From NCBI RefSeq assembly GCF_003855155.1, contig NZ_CP034073.1, positions 1,550,001-1,614,000 on the forward strand: 64,000 nucleotides of DNA. Direction: 5' to 3'. Shown here piece after piece: positions 18,622-27,653 of this stretch (position 1 is the stretch's first letter; every line of letters begins with the position of its first letter). Origin of the DNA: Shewanella psychromarinicola (lineage in GTDB: Bacteria; Pseudomonadota; Gammaproteobacteria; Enterobacterales; Shewanellaceae). The translations under genes and the position numbers were made by a program. Under the pieces are notes generated by a model that worked only from the letters and a program-made list of their open reading frames with translations, was not told where the DNA came from and made no database searches.

Positions 18622-18736
18622 AGCAAATAGAAATGGCTTTATAATAAGATTAATGGGCGATTAAGCGTCAATGTTAATTTAACTCTGAACGCTACTGCTG
18701 GACTATGTAATCAGAACTGAGATTATTTGTATAAAA

Positions 18737-18761
18737 CGCGCTGAGTTAATAACTCAGCGCG
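18737..18761 (-). terminator. Terminator of the minus-strand RND operon
   Basis: An 11-bp perfect stem, CGCGCTGAGTT (18737-18747) with AACTCAGCGCG (18751-18761), has a 3-base loop and is followed on the minus strand by TTTTAT. It lies 28 bases beyond the pump gene. Confidence 0.8.
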
Positions 18762-18788
18762 TAGTGTATTTAACTGTCTAGAGTAAGC

Positions 18789-21700
18789 TTACCCTTTTGG
18801 TTTGAATAATTTAATAATTAAAGTAAAAAACAACGGGGCAAAATATACCACCAGTAATGTAGCACCAATCATCCCCCCCATGACCGAAGTACCAATAGCA
18901 TTACGTGCATTTGCACCCGCTCCAGTGCTTATTACTAATGGTAATACACCTAATCCAAACGCAAGTGAAGTCATAATGATTGGGCGCAAACGCATTTCAC
19001 AGGCTTGTACTGTTGCATCAATCAAATTGGTGCCTTTTTCATACAATTCTTTTGCAAACTCTACAATTAAAATAGCATTTTTTGCTGTCAGCCCTATGGT
19101 CGTAAGGACACCAACCTGAAAATAAACATCATTTTCAAGCCCTCGCACCATAATCGCAGCTAATGCACCTAATATGCCTAATGGCACAACTAGAATGATG
19201 GCTATCGGAATACTCCAACTTTCATAAAGAGCCGCTAAACACAGGAATACCATCAATATTGAGATGCCGTATAAAATAGGCGCTTGGTTACCTGCTTCAC
19301 GTTCTTGATATGACATACCTGTCCAACTCACTTGTACATCACTAGAAAGCTCTGCAGCTATTCTATCGACTTCAGCCATTGCATCACCGGTACTGTAACC
19401 TGATGCTGCCTCACCTAATAGTTCTACGGCAGAGTTACCATTAAAGCGTATTAACTGTGGAGAGCCTGTCCCCCAGTGTGATGAACTAAAAGCAGATACA
19501 GGCACCATTTCATCTTGGTCATTACGTATAAACCAAAGATTAAGATCTTCAGGTGTCATACGGTATTGAGCATCTGCTTGAATATAAACTTTTTTAGAAC
19601 GGCCACGGTCTATAAAGTCATTGACATAAGAAGAGCCCCAAGCAATTGATAATGAGTCATTGATATCATCAATATCAAGACCAAAAACTTTAGCTTTTTC
19701 ATAATCGATATCAAGATAAAACTGTGCATTATCTTCTAAACCATTAGGTCTTACGTTTTGTAAAATTGGATTTTGTGCCATTTTTTCTAGTAATTGGTTA
19801 CGTACTTCAATTAATTTTTTATGCCCAATACTGCCAACATCTTGAAGATAAAAGTCAAAACCAGTTGCTTGCCCTAACGCTCTAATCGGTGGGCTACTAA
19901 AAGCAAATACAGATGCCTTTTTGTAGTTAGAAAAATAAGCCATACTTCGTTGAATAATTGAGTCTACATCTGTTCCTGATGCAGTTCTTTCACCCCAATC
20001 TTTTAAACCAATGAACCCCATGCCTGCATTTTGTCCGTGGCCCGAAAAATTGAAACCAGCAACGGTAAATACAGAAGTAACAAGATCCGGTTCATTTTCT
20101 TCAAAGTAATCTTTTACTTCGCTCATTACTGCGTTTGTTTTTCTTAAAGTAGAGCCTGTTGGTAGTTGCACCATGACCATAAATGAGCCTTGGTCTTCAT
20201 TAGGTAAAAAAGAGCTTGGTATTACGTTATACAGATAAACAGTACCGCCAAATAATAAGATATAGATTAATGTAAAACGGATTGGACGTAATAACACATG
20301 CTTAATAGAACCGTGATATTTACCTAATAGTTTGTTAAATAATTGATTGAAAACTCTGAATAATATGAAGTTTTTCTCTTTATCAACAGGTTTTAACAAG
20401 GTTGCACAAAGTACCGGAGTGAGCACTAAAGCAACTAATACTGATAAGCCCATTGCAGAAACAATGGTTAACGAAAATTGTTTATAGATAACGCCTGTTG
20501 AACCTGACATAAAGGCCATCGGAATAAATACCACCATTAACACCATGGTAATACCTACTAGTGCACTGGTGATTTGTCCCATTGATTTTTTAGTGGCTTC
20601 TAATGGAGAAAGCTTTTCTTCATGCATGATCCGTTCGACGTTTTCTACCACCACAATCGCATCATCAACTAATAAGCCGATAGCGAGTACTAAACCAAAC
20701 ATGGTTAAGGTATTAATAGAAAAGCCTAATACGGACATGATGCCAAAAGTACCAAGTAAGACTACAGGTACCGCAATTGTTGGTATTAACGTTGCATGGA
20801 AGTTTTGTAAAAATAACAGCATGACTAAGAAAACTAAAACAATCGCTTCAATTAATGTATGAACTACCTCGGTAATAGATAAGCGAATAAAGTCATTATT
20901 ATCTAGAGCTTTAGCCATGGCTAAACCTGCAGGAAATGACTCTGATAATTGTGCTAATTTTGCATCTACACCTGCTTGTGTATCGAGTGAGTTCGCACCT
21001 GATGCAAGCGTAATTGCAATCCCTGATGACTCATAACCATTAAAAGTAGGGATAACACTAGCGCTTTCACTTGCCAGTTCAACACGCGCAACATCTTGAA
21101 GTCGAACTTGAGAGCCATCAGAGTTAACCTTAAGTAAAATCTGTTTAAACTCATCTACCGTAGTTAATAGACTTTGTGCCGTGATGGTTGCATTAATTAA
21201 TTGTGACTCTGTAGCAGGTGTTCCACCTAATTGTCCTACGGTTACTTGGCTGTTTTGTGCTGATACTGCGCTAGACAGATCCACCGGTGTTAAGTTATAA
21301 CTATTTAATTTAGCGGGATCTAACCAGATACGCATGGCGTAAGATGGCCCAAAGATAGTTACACTACCTACACCGTTAACACGGCTTATAATATCTTTGA
21401 TACTTGAGTTCGCATAATCTTGAATATCGCCTGCACTCATGCTGCCATCAGGTGAGTAAATATTAGTAACAGACATAAAACCAGAAGTGCTTTTAGTCAC
21501 CGAAGTTCCTGCATTTTGCACGGCAGTTGGTAAACGACTCGTTGCTTGCTGTAAGCTATTTTGTACTTGGACCTGTGCTGTATCTGGATCGGTATCTGCA
21601 CTAAATGTAAGTGTTATTTCTGCTCTACCTGAAGAAGCGCTGCTTGATGACATATACAGTAAGTTATCTAACCCGGTCATACTCTGCTCAATAACTTGGG

Positions 21701-21884
21701 TTACACTATCTTCAATTGTTTTTGCAGATGCACCATTATAGGTCGCTTTAATAGTGATGGCTGGCGGCGCTATGGTTGGATATTGCGCTACGGGTAGCGT
21801 TAAAATTGAAGCGATACCCGCCATCATAATGACAATTGACAGGGCCCAAGCAAAGATGGGTCTGTGAATAAAAAAGTTAGACAT
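18789..21884 (-). CDS. RND multidrug efflux pump, inner-membrane transporter (HAE1/AcrB-MexB type)
   Basis: Proton-driven inner-membrane pump of a tripartite drug efflux system. The 1031-aa protein has the 12-TM HAE1 layout: MSNFFIHRPIFAWALSI at the N-terminus, the first large periplasmic loop, proton-relay Asp-Asp in TM4 (AIGLLVDDAIVVVENVER), a second loop with the GFGF-like region, and GLTAKNAILIVEFAKE in TM10-11. No frameshift or stop is seen. It is 4 bases downstream of the adaptor gene in the same operon. No outer-membrane factor gene is linked on this strand, so a TolC-like protein from elsewhere, or from the neighbouring operon, would be needed. Confidence 0.95.
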   Translation of the reverse strand: MSNFFIHRPIFAWALSIVIMMAGIASILTLPVAQYPTIAPPAITIKATYNGASAKTIEDSVTQVIEQSMTGLDNLLYMSSSSASSGRAEITLTFSADTDPDTAQVQVQNSLQQATSRLPTAVQNAGTSVTKSTSGFMSVTNIYSPDGSMSAGDIQDYANSSIKDIISRVNGVGSVTIFGPSYAMRIWLDPAKLNSYNLTPVDLSSAVSAQNSQVTVGQLGGTPATESQLINATITAQSLLTTVDEFKQILLKVNSDGSQVRLQDVARVELASESASVIPTFNGYESSGIAITLASGANSLDTQAGVDAKLAQLSESFPAGLAMAKALDNNDFIRLSITEVVHTLIEAIVLVFLVMLLFLQNFHATLIPTIAVPVVLLGTFGIMSVLGFSINTLTMFGLVLAIGLLVDDAIVVVENVERIMHEEKLSPLEATKKSMGQITSALVGITMVLMVVFIPMAFMSGSTGVIYKQFSLTIVSAMGLSVLVALVLTPVLCATLLKPVDKEKNFILFRVFNQLFNKLLGKYHGSIKHVLLRPIRFTLIYILLFGGTVYLYNVIPSSFLPNEDQGSFMVMVQLPTGSTLRKTNAVMSEVKDYFEENEPDLVTSVFTVAGFNFSGHGQNAGMGFIGLKDWGERTASGTDVDSIIQRSMAYFSNYKKASVFAFSSPPIRALGQATGFDFYLQDVGSIGHKKLIEVRNQLLEKMAQNPILQNVRPNGLEDNAQFYLDIDYEKAKVFGLDIDDINDSLSIAWGSSYVNDFIDRGRSKKVYIQADAQYRMTPEDLNLWFIRNDQDEMVPVSAFSSSHWGTGSPQLIRFNGNSAVELLGEAASGYSTGDAMAEVDRIAAELSSDVQVSWTGMSYQEREAGNQAPILYGISILMVFLCLAALYESWSIPIAIILVVPLGILGALAAIMVRGLENDVYFQVGVLTTIGLTAKNAILIVEFAKELYEKGTNLIDATVQACEMRLRPIIMTSLAFGLGVLPLVISTGAGANARNAIGTSVMGGMIGATLLVVYFAPLFFTLIIKLFKPKG

Positions 21885-21888
21885 ATAA

Positions 21889-23079
21889 TTAATCCAGATT
21901 CTTTGAGTTAGTGCCAGGGTTTATTATTGAAGTATCGCTTTCAATATCAGTTTCAGTCGCATTATCTAAAATGACAGTTAGGCCATCTTTAATTTTATTT
22001 AAATTATTTATGACTATTTTATTACCTACCGTTAACCCTTCTTTAACTACCCAAGCATTGCCGACTTCACTGCCTAAAATTATGGATTTTTTAGCGACTT
22101 TATTATTGTCGTCAACAACAAATACTGAAGGTTTCCCTGATTGACTTCTTACGACAGTTGATTGTGAGACAACAAGATATTTACGAGCTTCTGGCATTGA
22201 AATATGAGCTCTAACATACATACCAGCTAGTAACGAATTCTCTGGATTTGGCATAATCGCACGTAAAGCCACCGAGCCTGTTGATCCATCAGTTTGAGTA
22301 TCGGTAAACTCTAGTTGACCTGTTTGGTTATATGTTGTGCCATCTTCTAATGTTATTGAGACAGGAATATTGGGTTTTTTTATAATAGAGTTTTGAAACT
22401 CTTGTTGTATCTTATAAAAAGCAAGGGCTGACTGCTGCATATCAATATATACATTATCAGTTTGAATAATGGTGGTGATGTAATCTGATTGATTTGCTGT
22501 TAGTAAAGAACCGTCAGATACTTGAGAGAATCCCGCTTTACCTGAGATAGGTGCTTTAATCTTAGTATAAGATAGTTGAAGGTTAGCATCATCTAATGCT
22601 GCCTGACGAACCGCGACTTCGGCTTTGGCTTGTTGATAAGCAGAATCGGCTTCATCATAGTGTTCTTGACTTGTGAGACTCTTTTTCAGTAATTCAGCGT
22701 AACGAATAGCCGCTTTTTGAGTAGAGGTTTGACTCGCAATTGCTTTTGCTAATTGTGCTTCTGCACTGTTTACTGCAGATTGATAGTTTGTCGGATCAAT
22801 TTGAAATAGCACATCGCCAGCTTCAACATAACTGCCTTCTTTATACAAACGACTTTTAACAATACCCGTTATTTGGGGACGAACCTCTGCCTCTTTAAAG
22901 GCGGTCACTCGTCCGGGTAAATCCTTACTTAATCGTAATATTGAGGGGGCTAACGTTATGGTGTCTACATGAATAATCTCAATGGGTTTGTTGTCAGATC
23001 CCGCCTGCTCATTACAGCCTAATACGGTTAAACAGAGTAAAATAGACAAAGGGAATTTAAATGTTCTTGCTAACAACAT
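21889..23079 (-). CDS. RND efflux periplasmic adaptor (membrane fusion lipoprotein, AcrA/MexA type)
   Basis: Bridges the RND pump and the outer-membrane channel. I chose the ATG at 23079, 7 bases after GAGG; the longer frame begins with TTG at 23106. The start gives MLLARTFKF and a lipobox LTVLGC, so it is a lipoprotein. The barrel-sandwich (lipoyl) halves are visible (VRPQITGIVKSRLYKEGSYVEAGDVLFQID and LSYTKIKAPISGKAG), with a coiled-coil hairpin between them (about residues 90-145) and beta-barrel plus membrane-proximal domains after. A pair of TTAACC repeats about 50 bases upstream matches those of the divergent efflux operon. Confidence 0.94.
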   Translation of the reverse strand: MLLARTFKFPLSILLCLTVLGCNEQAGSDNKPIEIIHVDTITLAPSILRLSKDLPGRVTAFKEAEVRPQITGIVKSRLYKEGSYVEAGDVLFQIDPTNYQSAVNSAEAQLAKAIASQTSTQKAAIRYAELLKKSLTSQEHYDEADSAYQQAKAEVAVRQAALDDANLQLSYTKIKAPISGKAGFSQVSDGSLLTANQSDYITTIIQTDNVYIDMQQSALAFYKIQQEFQNSIIKKPNIPVSITLEDGTTYNQTGQLEFTDTQTDGSTGSVALRAIMPNPENSLLAGMYVRAHISMPEARKYLVVSQSTVVRSQSGKPSVFVVDDNNKVAKKSIILGSEVGNAWVVKEGLTVGNKIVINNLNKIKDGLTVILDNATETDIESDTSIINPGTNSKNLD

Positions 23080-23129
23080 ATGGAACCTCAAACTTAAATA
23101 TAACAATGAAGTTAATGTATCAAATGGCT

Positions 23130-23147
23130 GGTTAAGGTTGGGTTAAG
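23130..23147 (-). promoter_or_regulatory. Paired CTTAACC operator of the minus-strand efflux operon
   Basis: On the minus strand, CTTAACC (23147-23141) and CTTAACC (23136-23130) are spaced 11 bp apart and followed, within one helical turn, by a TTTGATACAT extended -10-like element. The same architecture (two CTTAACC at 11 bp, then TTGCTATGCT) occurs in the promoter of the plus-strand operon. An 11-bp direct repeat is typical of OmpR/PhoB-type regulators. Confidence 0.6.
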
Positions 23148-23209
23148 AGGAACTCATAGACAGGATCTTTAGCGCCGGCATAAAAAAATAGAAAAAAGGC
23201 GCTTGGTGT

Positions 23210-23434
23210 AAGCAGGTTTCAGCGCTGGGTGATGGCAAGATCAACGCTATCGCTGATCGGCATCGAAGCTTTAATGGTATCCAGATGAATACCCGTGCAG
23301 GCGTGGCCTACAAGCCATTTCACAAGAAGTTGCGGAAATCTGAGTTTGCCGATTTTATGCAGGTTGTAACTTGCCGGGCTATGGCATTGTTTAAGCAAGA
23401 ACTTTGCCTAGCGTTACCCAAAACGTTAGCCTAA
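23210..23434 (+). pseudogene. Transposase C-terminal fragment
   Basis: An open stretch of 75 codons to TAA, without a start. It reads like the end of an IS transposase (GDGKINAIADRHRSFNGIQ, then YKPFHKKLRKSEF, then RAMALFKQELC). The exact IS family was not identified. It fills most of the gap between the two divergent efflux operons. Confidence 0.45.
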
Positions 23435-23543
23435 AATGGTAGCAAACCCCATCTACACATCACGCACAGGCGTCATTTTTCGTTAATGTTATTCACCCGA
23501 TTGAGATAGCCTTGCGGCCAGAAAAATCACCATCAAGATTATG

Positions 23544-23629
23544 ACCTTAACCTCTCCTTAACCCGTCGATTGCTATGCTGCGGCTATTGTTGTTTAAGAC
23601 ACAACGGCTGGAGGCATAACGAATGACCC
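23544..23629 (+). promoter_or_regulatory. Efflux operon promoter block (original copy of the 86-base repeat)
   Basis: Contains CTTAACC at 23546-23552 and 23557-23563 (11-bp spacing), an extended -10-like TTGCTATGCT (23570-23579), and GGAGG five bases before the CATAACGA that precedes the ATG at 23623. Identical sequence occurs at 17765-17850 and a diverged one at 15784-15862. The direct repeats are a likely site for the OmpR-family regulator encoded at 30.6 kb (inference). Confidence 0.6.
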
Positions 23630-25017
23630 TGATACACCCTGTACGTGTTGGTATGTTGGCATTGGTCGCGATGAGTTTATTGGGCTGCAGTTCAATGCCT
23701 TCTATGAATTTTAGCGAGTTGGCAACCAATGCCGAAACCACTGTCAGCCAAACATTATTAGCTGATTTACTGGCCCGTTCCGCGGCAAAAGATAACCCAC
23801 AACCCGCGGTATTACTGACAGACTTGGTTGACTTACCTGAGCTAGAACAATTTATTACCGCGGCGATGCACAATAATCCCAGCCTGCAACAAACTGTGGT
23901 CGCGTTGAAAATGGCCTATGCCCAGCATGGGATCACCTCGGCGAGTCGTTTACCCAGCGTGGATGCCAGTTTTAGCGGTACATCAACAGAAGACGCCGCC
24001 AACAGTTACAGCAGTGAGGTGAGTGTCAGTTGGGAGTTGGATTTATGGCAGAAAATAGCCGATAGCAGCCATGCAGCCCAAAAAGACATTGCCAGTTCGC
24101 AAGCCAGTTTGCAGGGCGCGCAAGATCTCGTTGCAGCCAATATTATGCGCAGTTGGTTAACCATTAGCCTTAAACAACAACTGGTCGCCATTGAAACCGA
24201 GCGCTTAGCGGTACTCGACAATAATCAATCACTGATTTTAGCGCGCTACCGTGTGGGGCTTGGCAGTTTAGAAGACTTAGACAATGCCAACACCAGCAGC
24301 GCCTCAAAACGGGCCACATTAACCGATTACCAAGAGCAATTGGCGCAAAGTCAACGCAGTTTAGCGCTGTTATCAGGTCAGTGGACTGGGCGCGATTTAC
24401 CTCTGCACATCGCGGCAGCATTTCCTAACGTGCTCGATCCCATTAGCCATTTACCTTAGCAAGATCTTGGCAGACGGCCCGATTTACAAGTGGTCTTTTA
24501 TAACATTGAAGCTGAAACGTTACGCACCAAAGCCGCTTATAAAGCCATGCTGCCTTCTATCAGTTTGTCAGCCAGCTTGTCTGATATGGCGCAATCGCCA
24601 AGTGAAGCGTTACTCACGGGCCCACTGTGGAGTGCCCTGGGGCAGATTTCTGCGCCGCTATTTCAAGGTGGCAAATTGACATCACAAGCTGAACTCGCAC
24701 GCTTAACCACAGAGCAGCGTTTTTGGGTGTATCAAGACACCTTATTAACCGCCGTTAATGAAGTGGAAAACGCCGTGGGTCAGGAATACTCATTGGCACA
24801 ACAGCAACAACATGTGGCCGATGCATTAGAGAGTGCCGAGCGCAGTGTGGTCAGTTATCAACAAAAATATCGCCAAGGCTTAGTCGATATTTTTGACCTG
24901 CTGAGCGTGCAACAGCAAACCTATGACCTGCAGTCTCAGTTAGCCACAACCCGTTATAACCGTCTTATAAACCGAATTGATTTAGGCCTAGCGCTGGGCT
25001 TAGGGGTATCCGCATGA
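23623..25017 (+). pseudogene. Outer-membrane efflux factor (TolC/NodT lipoprotein) with in-frame amber stop
   Basis: Encodes an outer-membrane channel of the OprM/NodT type. The lipobox is SLLGC near residue 22, followed by two OEP repeats (VALKMAYAQHGITSASRLPSVDAS in the first half; GQEYSLAQQQQHVADALESAERS and YQQKYRQGLVDIFDLLSVQ in the second). The frame is interrupted only by TAG at 24457-24459 between SHLP and QDLGRRPDLQ, a conserved region of the family. The downstream frame is intact to TGA at 25015-25017 and overlaps the next ATG by four bases. Without the stop the product would be about 464 aa. It is probably inactive unless the amber codon is suppressed. Confidence 0.88.
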
Positions 25018-26222
25018 AACTGAACCGCAATAACGTTATCGTCACGCTTTTGTCTGTCGGCAGTATTTTTGGTGTCTTAGCGTTTAACGCCTCGCAAATG
25101 CCTGCGCCAAAAAAGCAAAATAACAGTACTGAACAAGCAGCCCCCAAATTAGAGACCGCCGCTGCGGAGATACTGCCACAGGTGGGTGTCGTGCTCGCTC
25201 TGCCACAGCAATATCAAGCGGAGGTGGTGGGTTTTGGCGCAGCTAAATCCCGTTATCAACTAACGTTTACCTCTGAGGTGAGCGGTAGAGTGATGCAACT
25301 TAGCCAGCAGTTTGAATCCGGCCAAGTGATAAAACAAGGCGATGAATTAGCCCAGATAAATGATGTGAGTTATCAACAAGCATTGACGTTAGCCCAGGCG
25401 AATGTCGCCCAAGCAGAGTTGGATTTATTAGAAGAGCAACGTCAAGGTGAGCAAGCTAAATCTGAATGGTTACGCTCTGGTGTCAGCGGAGAACCGGCAT
25501 CAGCTTTAGTGTTGCGCACGCCGCAATTAGCGCAAATCACCGCGGCATTAGCCAATGCCAGACTCGCGCTCAAAAAAGCCCAGCAAGATGTTAATTATAC
25601 CCACGTGAAGGCGCCGTTTGATGCCTTGGTGGTTAGCCGTGATATCCAGCCGGGCAGCTATGTGCAAGCCGGTACTCAACTGGCCACTTTGTACAGCGTG
25701 GCCGAAGTGGAAGTGAAGGTTCCCTTGTCTGAACAACAATGGCAAAACTTGCCTGAACTGACCAATCAACAACTCGACATTGCCACGCCAGCGGTGACGC
25801 TGCAAAGTTCTGACGGTCGTTATCGCTGGCAGGGGTATGTGGAAAGGGTTGAACAACATGTGACTGAACTGTCTCGCCAGCGTTCATTAGTGGTCGTGGT
25901 GGACGATCCTTTAGCACAATCTACCCAGCTCTATCCTGGCACGTTTGTTAAGGCCATTATTCAGGGAAAGTCAGTGCAAAACCTGTGGCAATTACCGTCT
26001 TCGGCTATTTCTCAGCAAGGTGATATTTGGTTTGTTGATGATGCTGGATTATTAACTAAAGCGCTGGCGACAGTATTGTTTGAGCAAAACAGTTTTGTTT
26101 ATGTGCAGCCCATTAGCCAAACACTCAACAATCAGGCACGCAACTCACCCACGCAAGTGGTGAAACGACCATTAAGTAGTTTTAAAGTGGGTACCAAGGT
26201 GATGGCTAAGGTTGAGGGGTAA
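25014..26222 (+). CDS. RND efflux periplasmic adaptor (membrane fusion protein)
   Basis: Adaptor subunit of the second RND system, 402 aa, with one N-terminal membrane segment (VIVTLLSVGSIFGVLAF). The lipoyl halves (YQLTFTSEVSGRVMQLSQQFESGQVIKQGDELAQI and VNYTHVKAPFDALVVSRDIQPGSYV) flank an Ala/Gln-rich coiled coil, followed by barrel domains. The start ATG overlaps the stop of the outer-membrane factor (ATGA), indicating translational coupling; the amber codon upstream could therefore reduce its expression. It is followed 3 bases later by the pump gene. Confidence 0.92.
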   Translation: MKLNRNNVIVTLLSVGSIFGVLAFNASQMPAPKKQNNSTEQAAPKLETAAAEILPQVGVVLALPQQYQAEVVGFGAAKSRYQLTFTSEVSGRVMQLSQQFESGQVIKQGDELAQINDVSYQQALTLAQANVAQAELDLLEEQRQGEQAKSEWLRSGVSGEPASALVLRTPQLAQITAALANARLALKKAQQDVNYTHVKAPFDALVVSRDIQPGSYVQAGTQLATLYSVAEVEVKVPLSEQQWQNLPELTNQQLDIATPAVTLQSSDGRYRWQGYVERVEQHVTELSRQRSLVVVVDDPLAQSTQLYPGTFVKAIIQGKSVQNLWQLPSSAISQQGDIWFVDDAGLLTKALATVLFEQNSFVYVQPISQTLNNQARNSPTQVVKRPLSSFKVGTKVMAKVEG

Positions 26223-26552
26223 ATCATGACGACGCAAGATTCGCAGCACACGGGTGCCATTGCTTGGTTTGCCAGAAATTCGGTCGCGGCTAATTTATTG
26301 TTAATTGGCATGATAGTGGTAGGTGTTTTTTCGCTTAATACATTACGTAAAGAAGCCTTTCCCAGTCTAGAGCCCAATAGAGTGACTGTGTCGGTGACTT
26401 ATGACAGTGGCGACCCAGTATTAGCTGAAGAAGGTATCGCGATTAAGATAGAAGATGCATTAGAAACGGTGTCGGGGATTAAACGCATTACCTCAACATC
26501 GAACGCTAATGGCAGTAGTGTGATGATAGAGAAAACCAGTTCATATGATTTA

Positions 26553-27653
26553 TACTCAAGTGAATTCAAACTGCAGTTTTTAATTTCTGAAAGTTATCAT
26601 TAATTGTATCACCGAGTGTATCGGCAATATCGGGGAGGGTGATGCTAAAAAAGTCAGTGATTTTTCGTCGGAATTCTTTTGTCGTTGCGAAGTATTGCCC
26701 ATTCCTCGCATGCTTATTCATTACCTTCCACAATCGTTCTATTGGGTTTAAATTTGGACTATAAGGTGGCAGGTAATGCAATGTTATATTCAGATGTTCA
26801 GCCTCTTTAACCACTAAGGCATTTCGATGGTATCCAGCGCCATCAAGCACCAAATGGATAACACCACTTGTTGAGTAACGCGCTCTAATTTGGTTTAAAA
26901 AATCGATGATGGATGCACCGTTAACCGTTTTGCTATATTGCTCAATGACCGCTTCTGTTAAGTGACCAAGTCGGATTGCACCAACCACGTTAATACGGGT
27001 TCGGCTTCCCGTCGTTTCTATCGGTTTATCAACGCCTTTTTTTATCCAGCCAGCGGTGATTTTTGTGGCTTGGGTCGGATGAACCGCATCCATAAATAAT
27101 AACGGTTCATCAGGGGTTAACGAGGATTTTAGTTGCTCATAATATTCAATGAAAGCCGTTTGTTTGTCTTCATCAAATTTGTGAGGAACCCCTTTAGGGT
27201 TTTTATAGCTGAACTGATGTTTATGCAGCCATTTATTGAGGCCTGACACTGTGTACTTAATCTGAAATTGTTCTGAGATATAAGCGACTATTTGATGGCT
27301 ATGCAAGTAGGTCACCTCACACAGGTGTGCAATCAATAGTTCAGTTTGCTCTTGACTCAGATAACTTAAGGAGCCGCCACTATTACACGTGAGTTTTTGG
27401 TCGTGAGCATAGGCATCAATGTATCGAACTACGGTCGTTTCGTGAATACGTAACGCTTGGGCAATCATTGGCGTTGGCCAATTTTCATCGCGTAGTAAAA
27501 TGGCTTTAATGCGATCACACTCACGCCTATCACTCGAGCTTTTATGTCGAGTTTCCAATGCTACTTTTTGTTCTGGCGAGAGTGTAATTTGTTTCATGGG
27601 GCTATGATGATCCCATTTGGGACAAAATCAAGCATTTTCAATGATCACGGGTA
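26553..27653 (-). mobile_element. IS630-family insertion sequence
   Basis: A 1101-bp element flanked by a TA target duplication (26551-26552 and 27654-27655). Imperfect terminal inverted repeats start TACTCAAGTGAATTC at the left end and TACCCGTGATCATTG at the right end, with about 14 of 22 positions matching. It carries one complete transposase gene on the minus strand. Excision together with one TA exactly restores the host RND frame, so the boundaries are secure. Confidence 0.9.
26566..27597 (-). CDS. IS630-family transposase
   Basis: DDE transposase, 343 aa and complete. An N-terminal helix-turn-helix region (TPMIAQALRIHETTVVRYI) precedes a second winged-helix segment (SGLNKWLHKHQFSYKNPKG) and the catalytic domain. 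The triad is visible as FMDAVHPTQ (first Asp), LVLDGAGYHR (second Asp) and SPNLNPIERLWKVMNK (Glu). Nothing suggests inactivation, so the element may still be mobile. It is encoded opposite to the interrupted pump gene. Confidence 0.94.
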   Translation of the reverse strand: MKQITLSPEQKVALETRHKSSSDRRECDRIKAILLRDENWPTPMIAQALRIHETTVVRYIDAYAHDQKLTCNSGGSLSYLSQEQTELLIAHLCEVTYLHSHQIVAYISEQFQIKYTVSGLNKWLHKHQFSYKNPKGVPHKFDEDKQTAFIEYYEQLKSSLTPDEPLLFMDAVHPTQATKITAGWIKKGVDKPIETTGSRTRINVVGAIRLGHLTEAVIEQYSKTVNGASIIDFLNQIRARYSTSGVIHLVLDGAGYHRNALVVKEAEHLNITLHYLPPYSPNLNPIERLWKVMNKHARNGQYFATTKEFRRKITDFFSITLPDIADTLGDTINDNFQKLKTAV

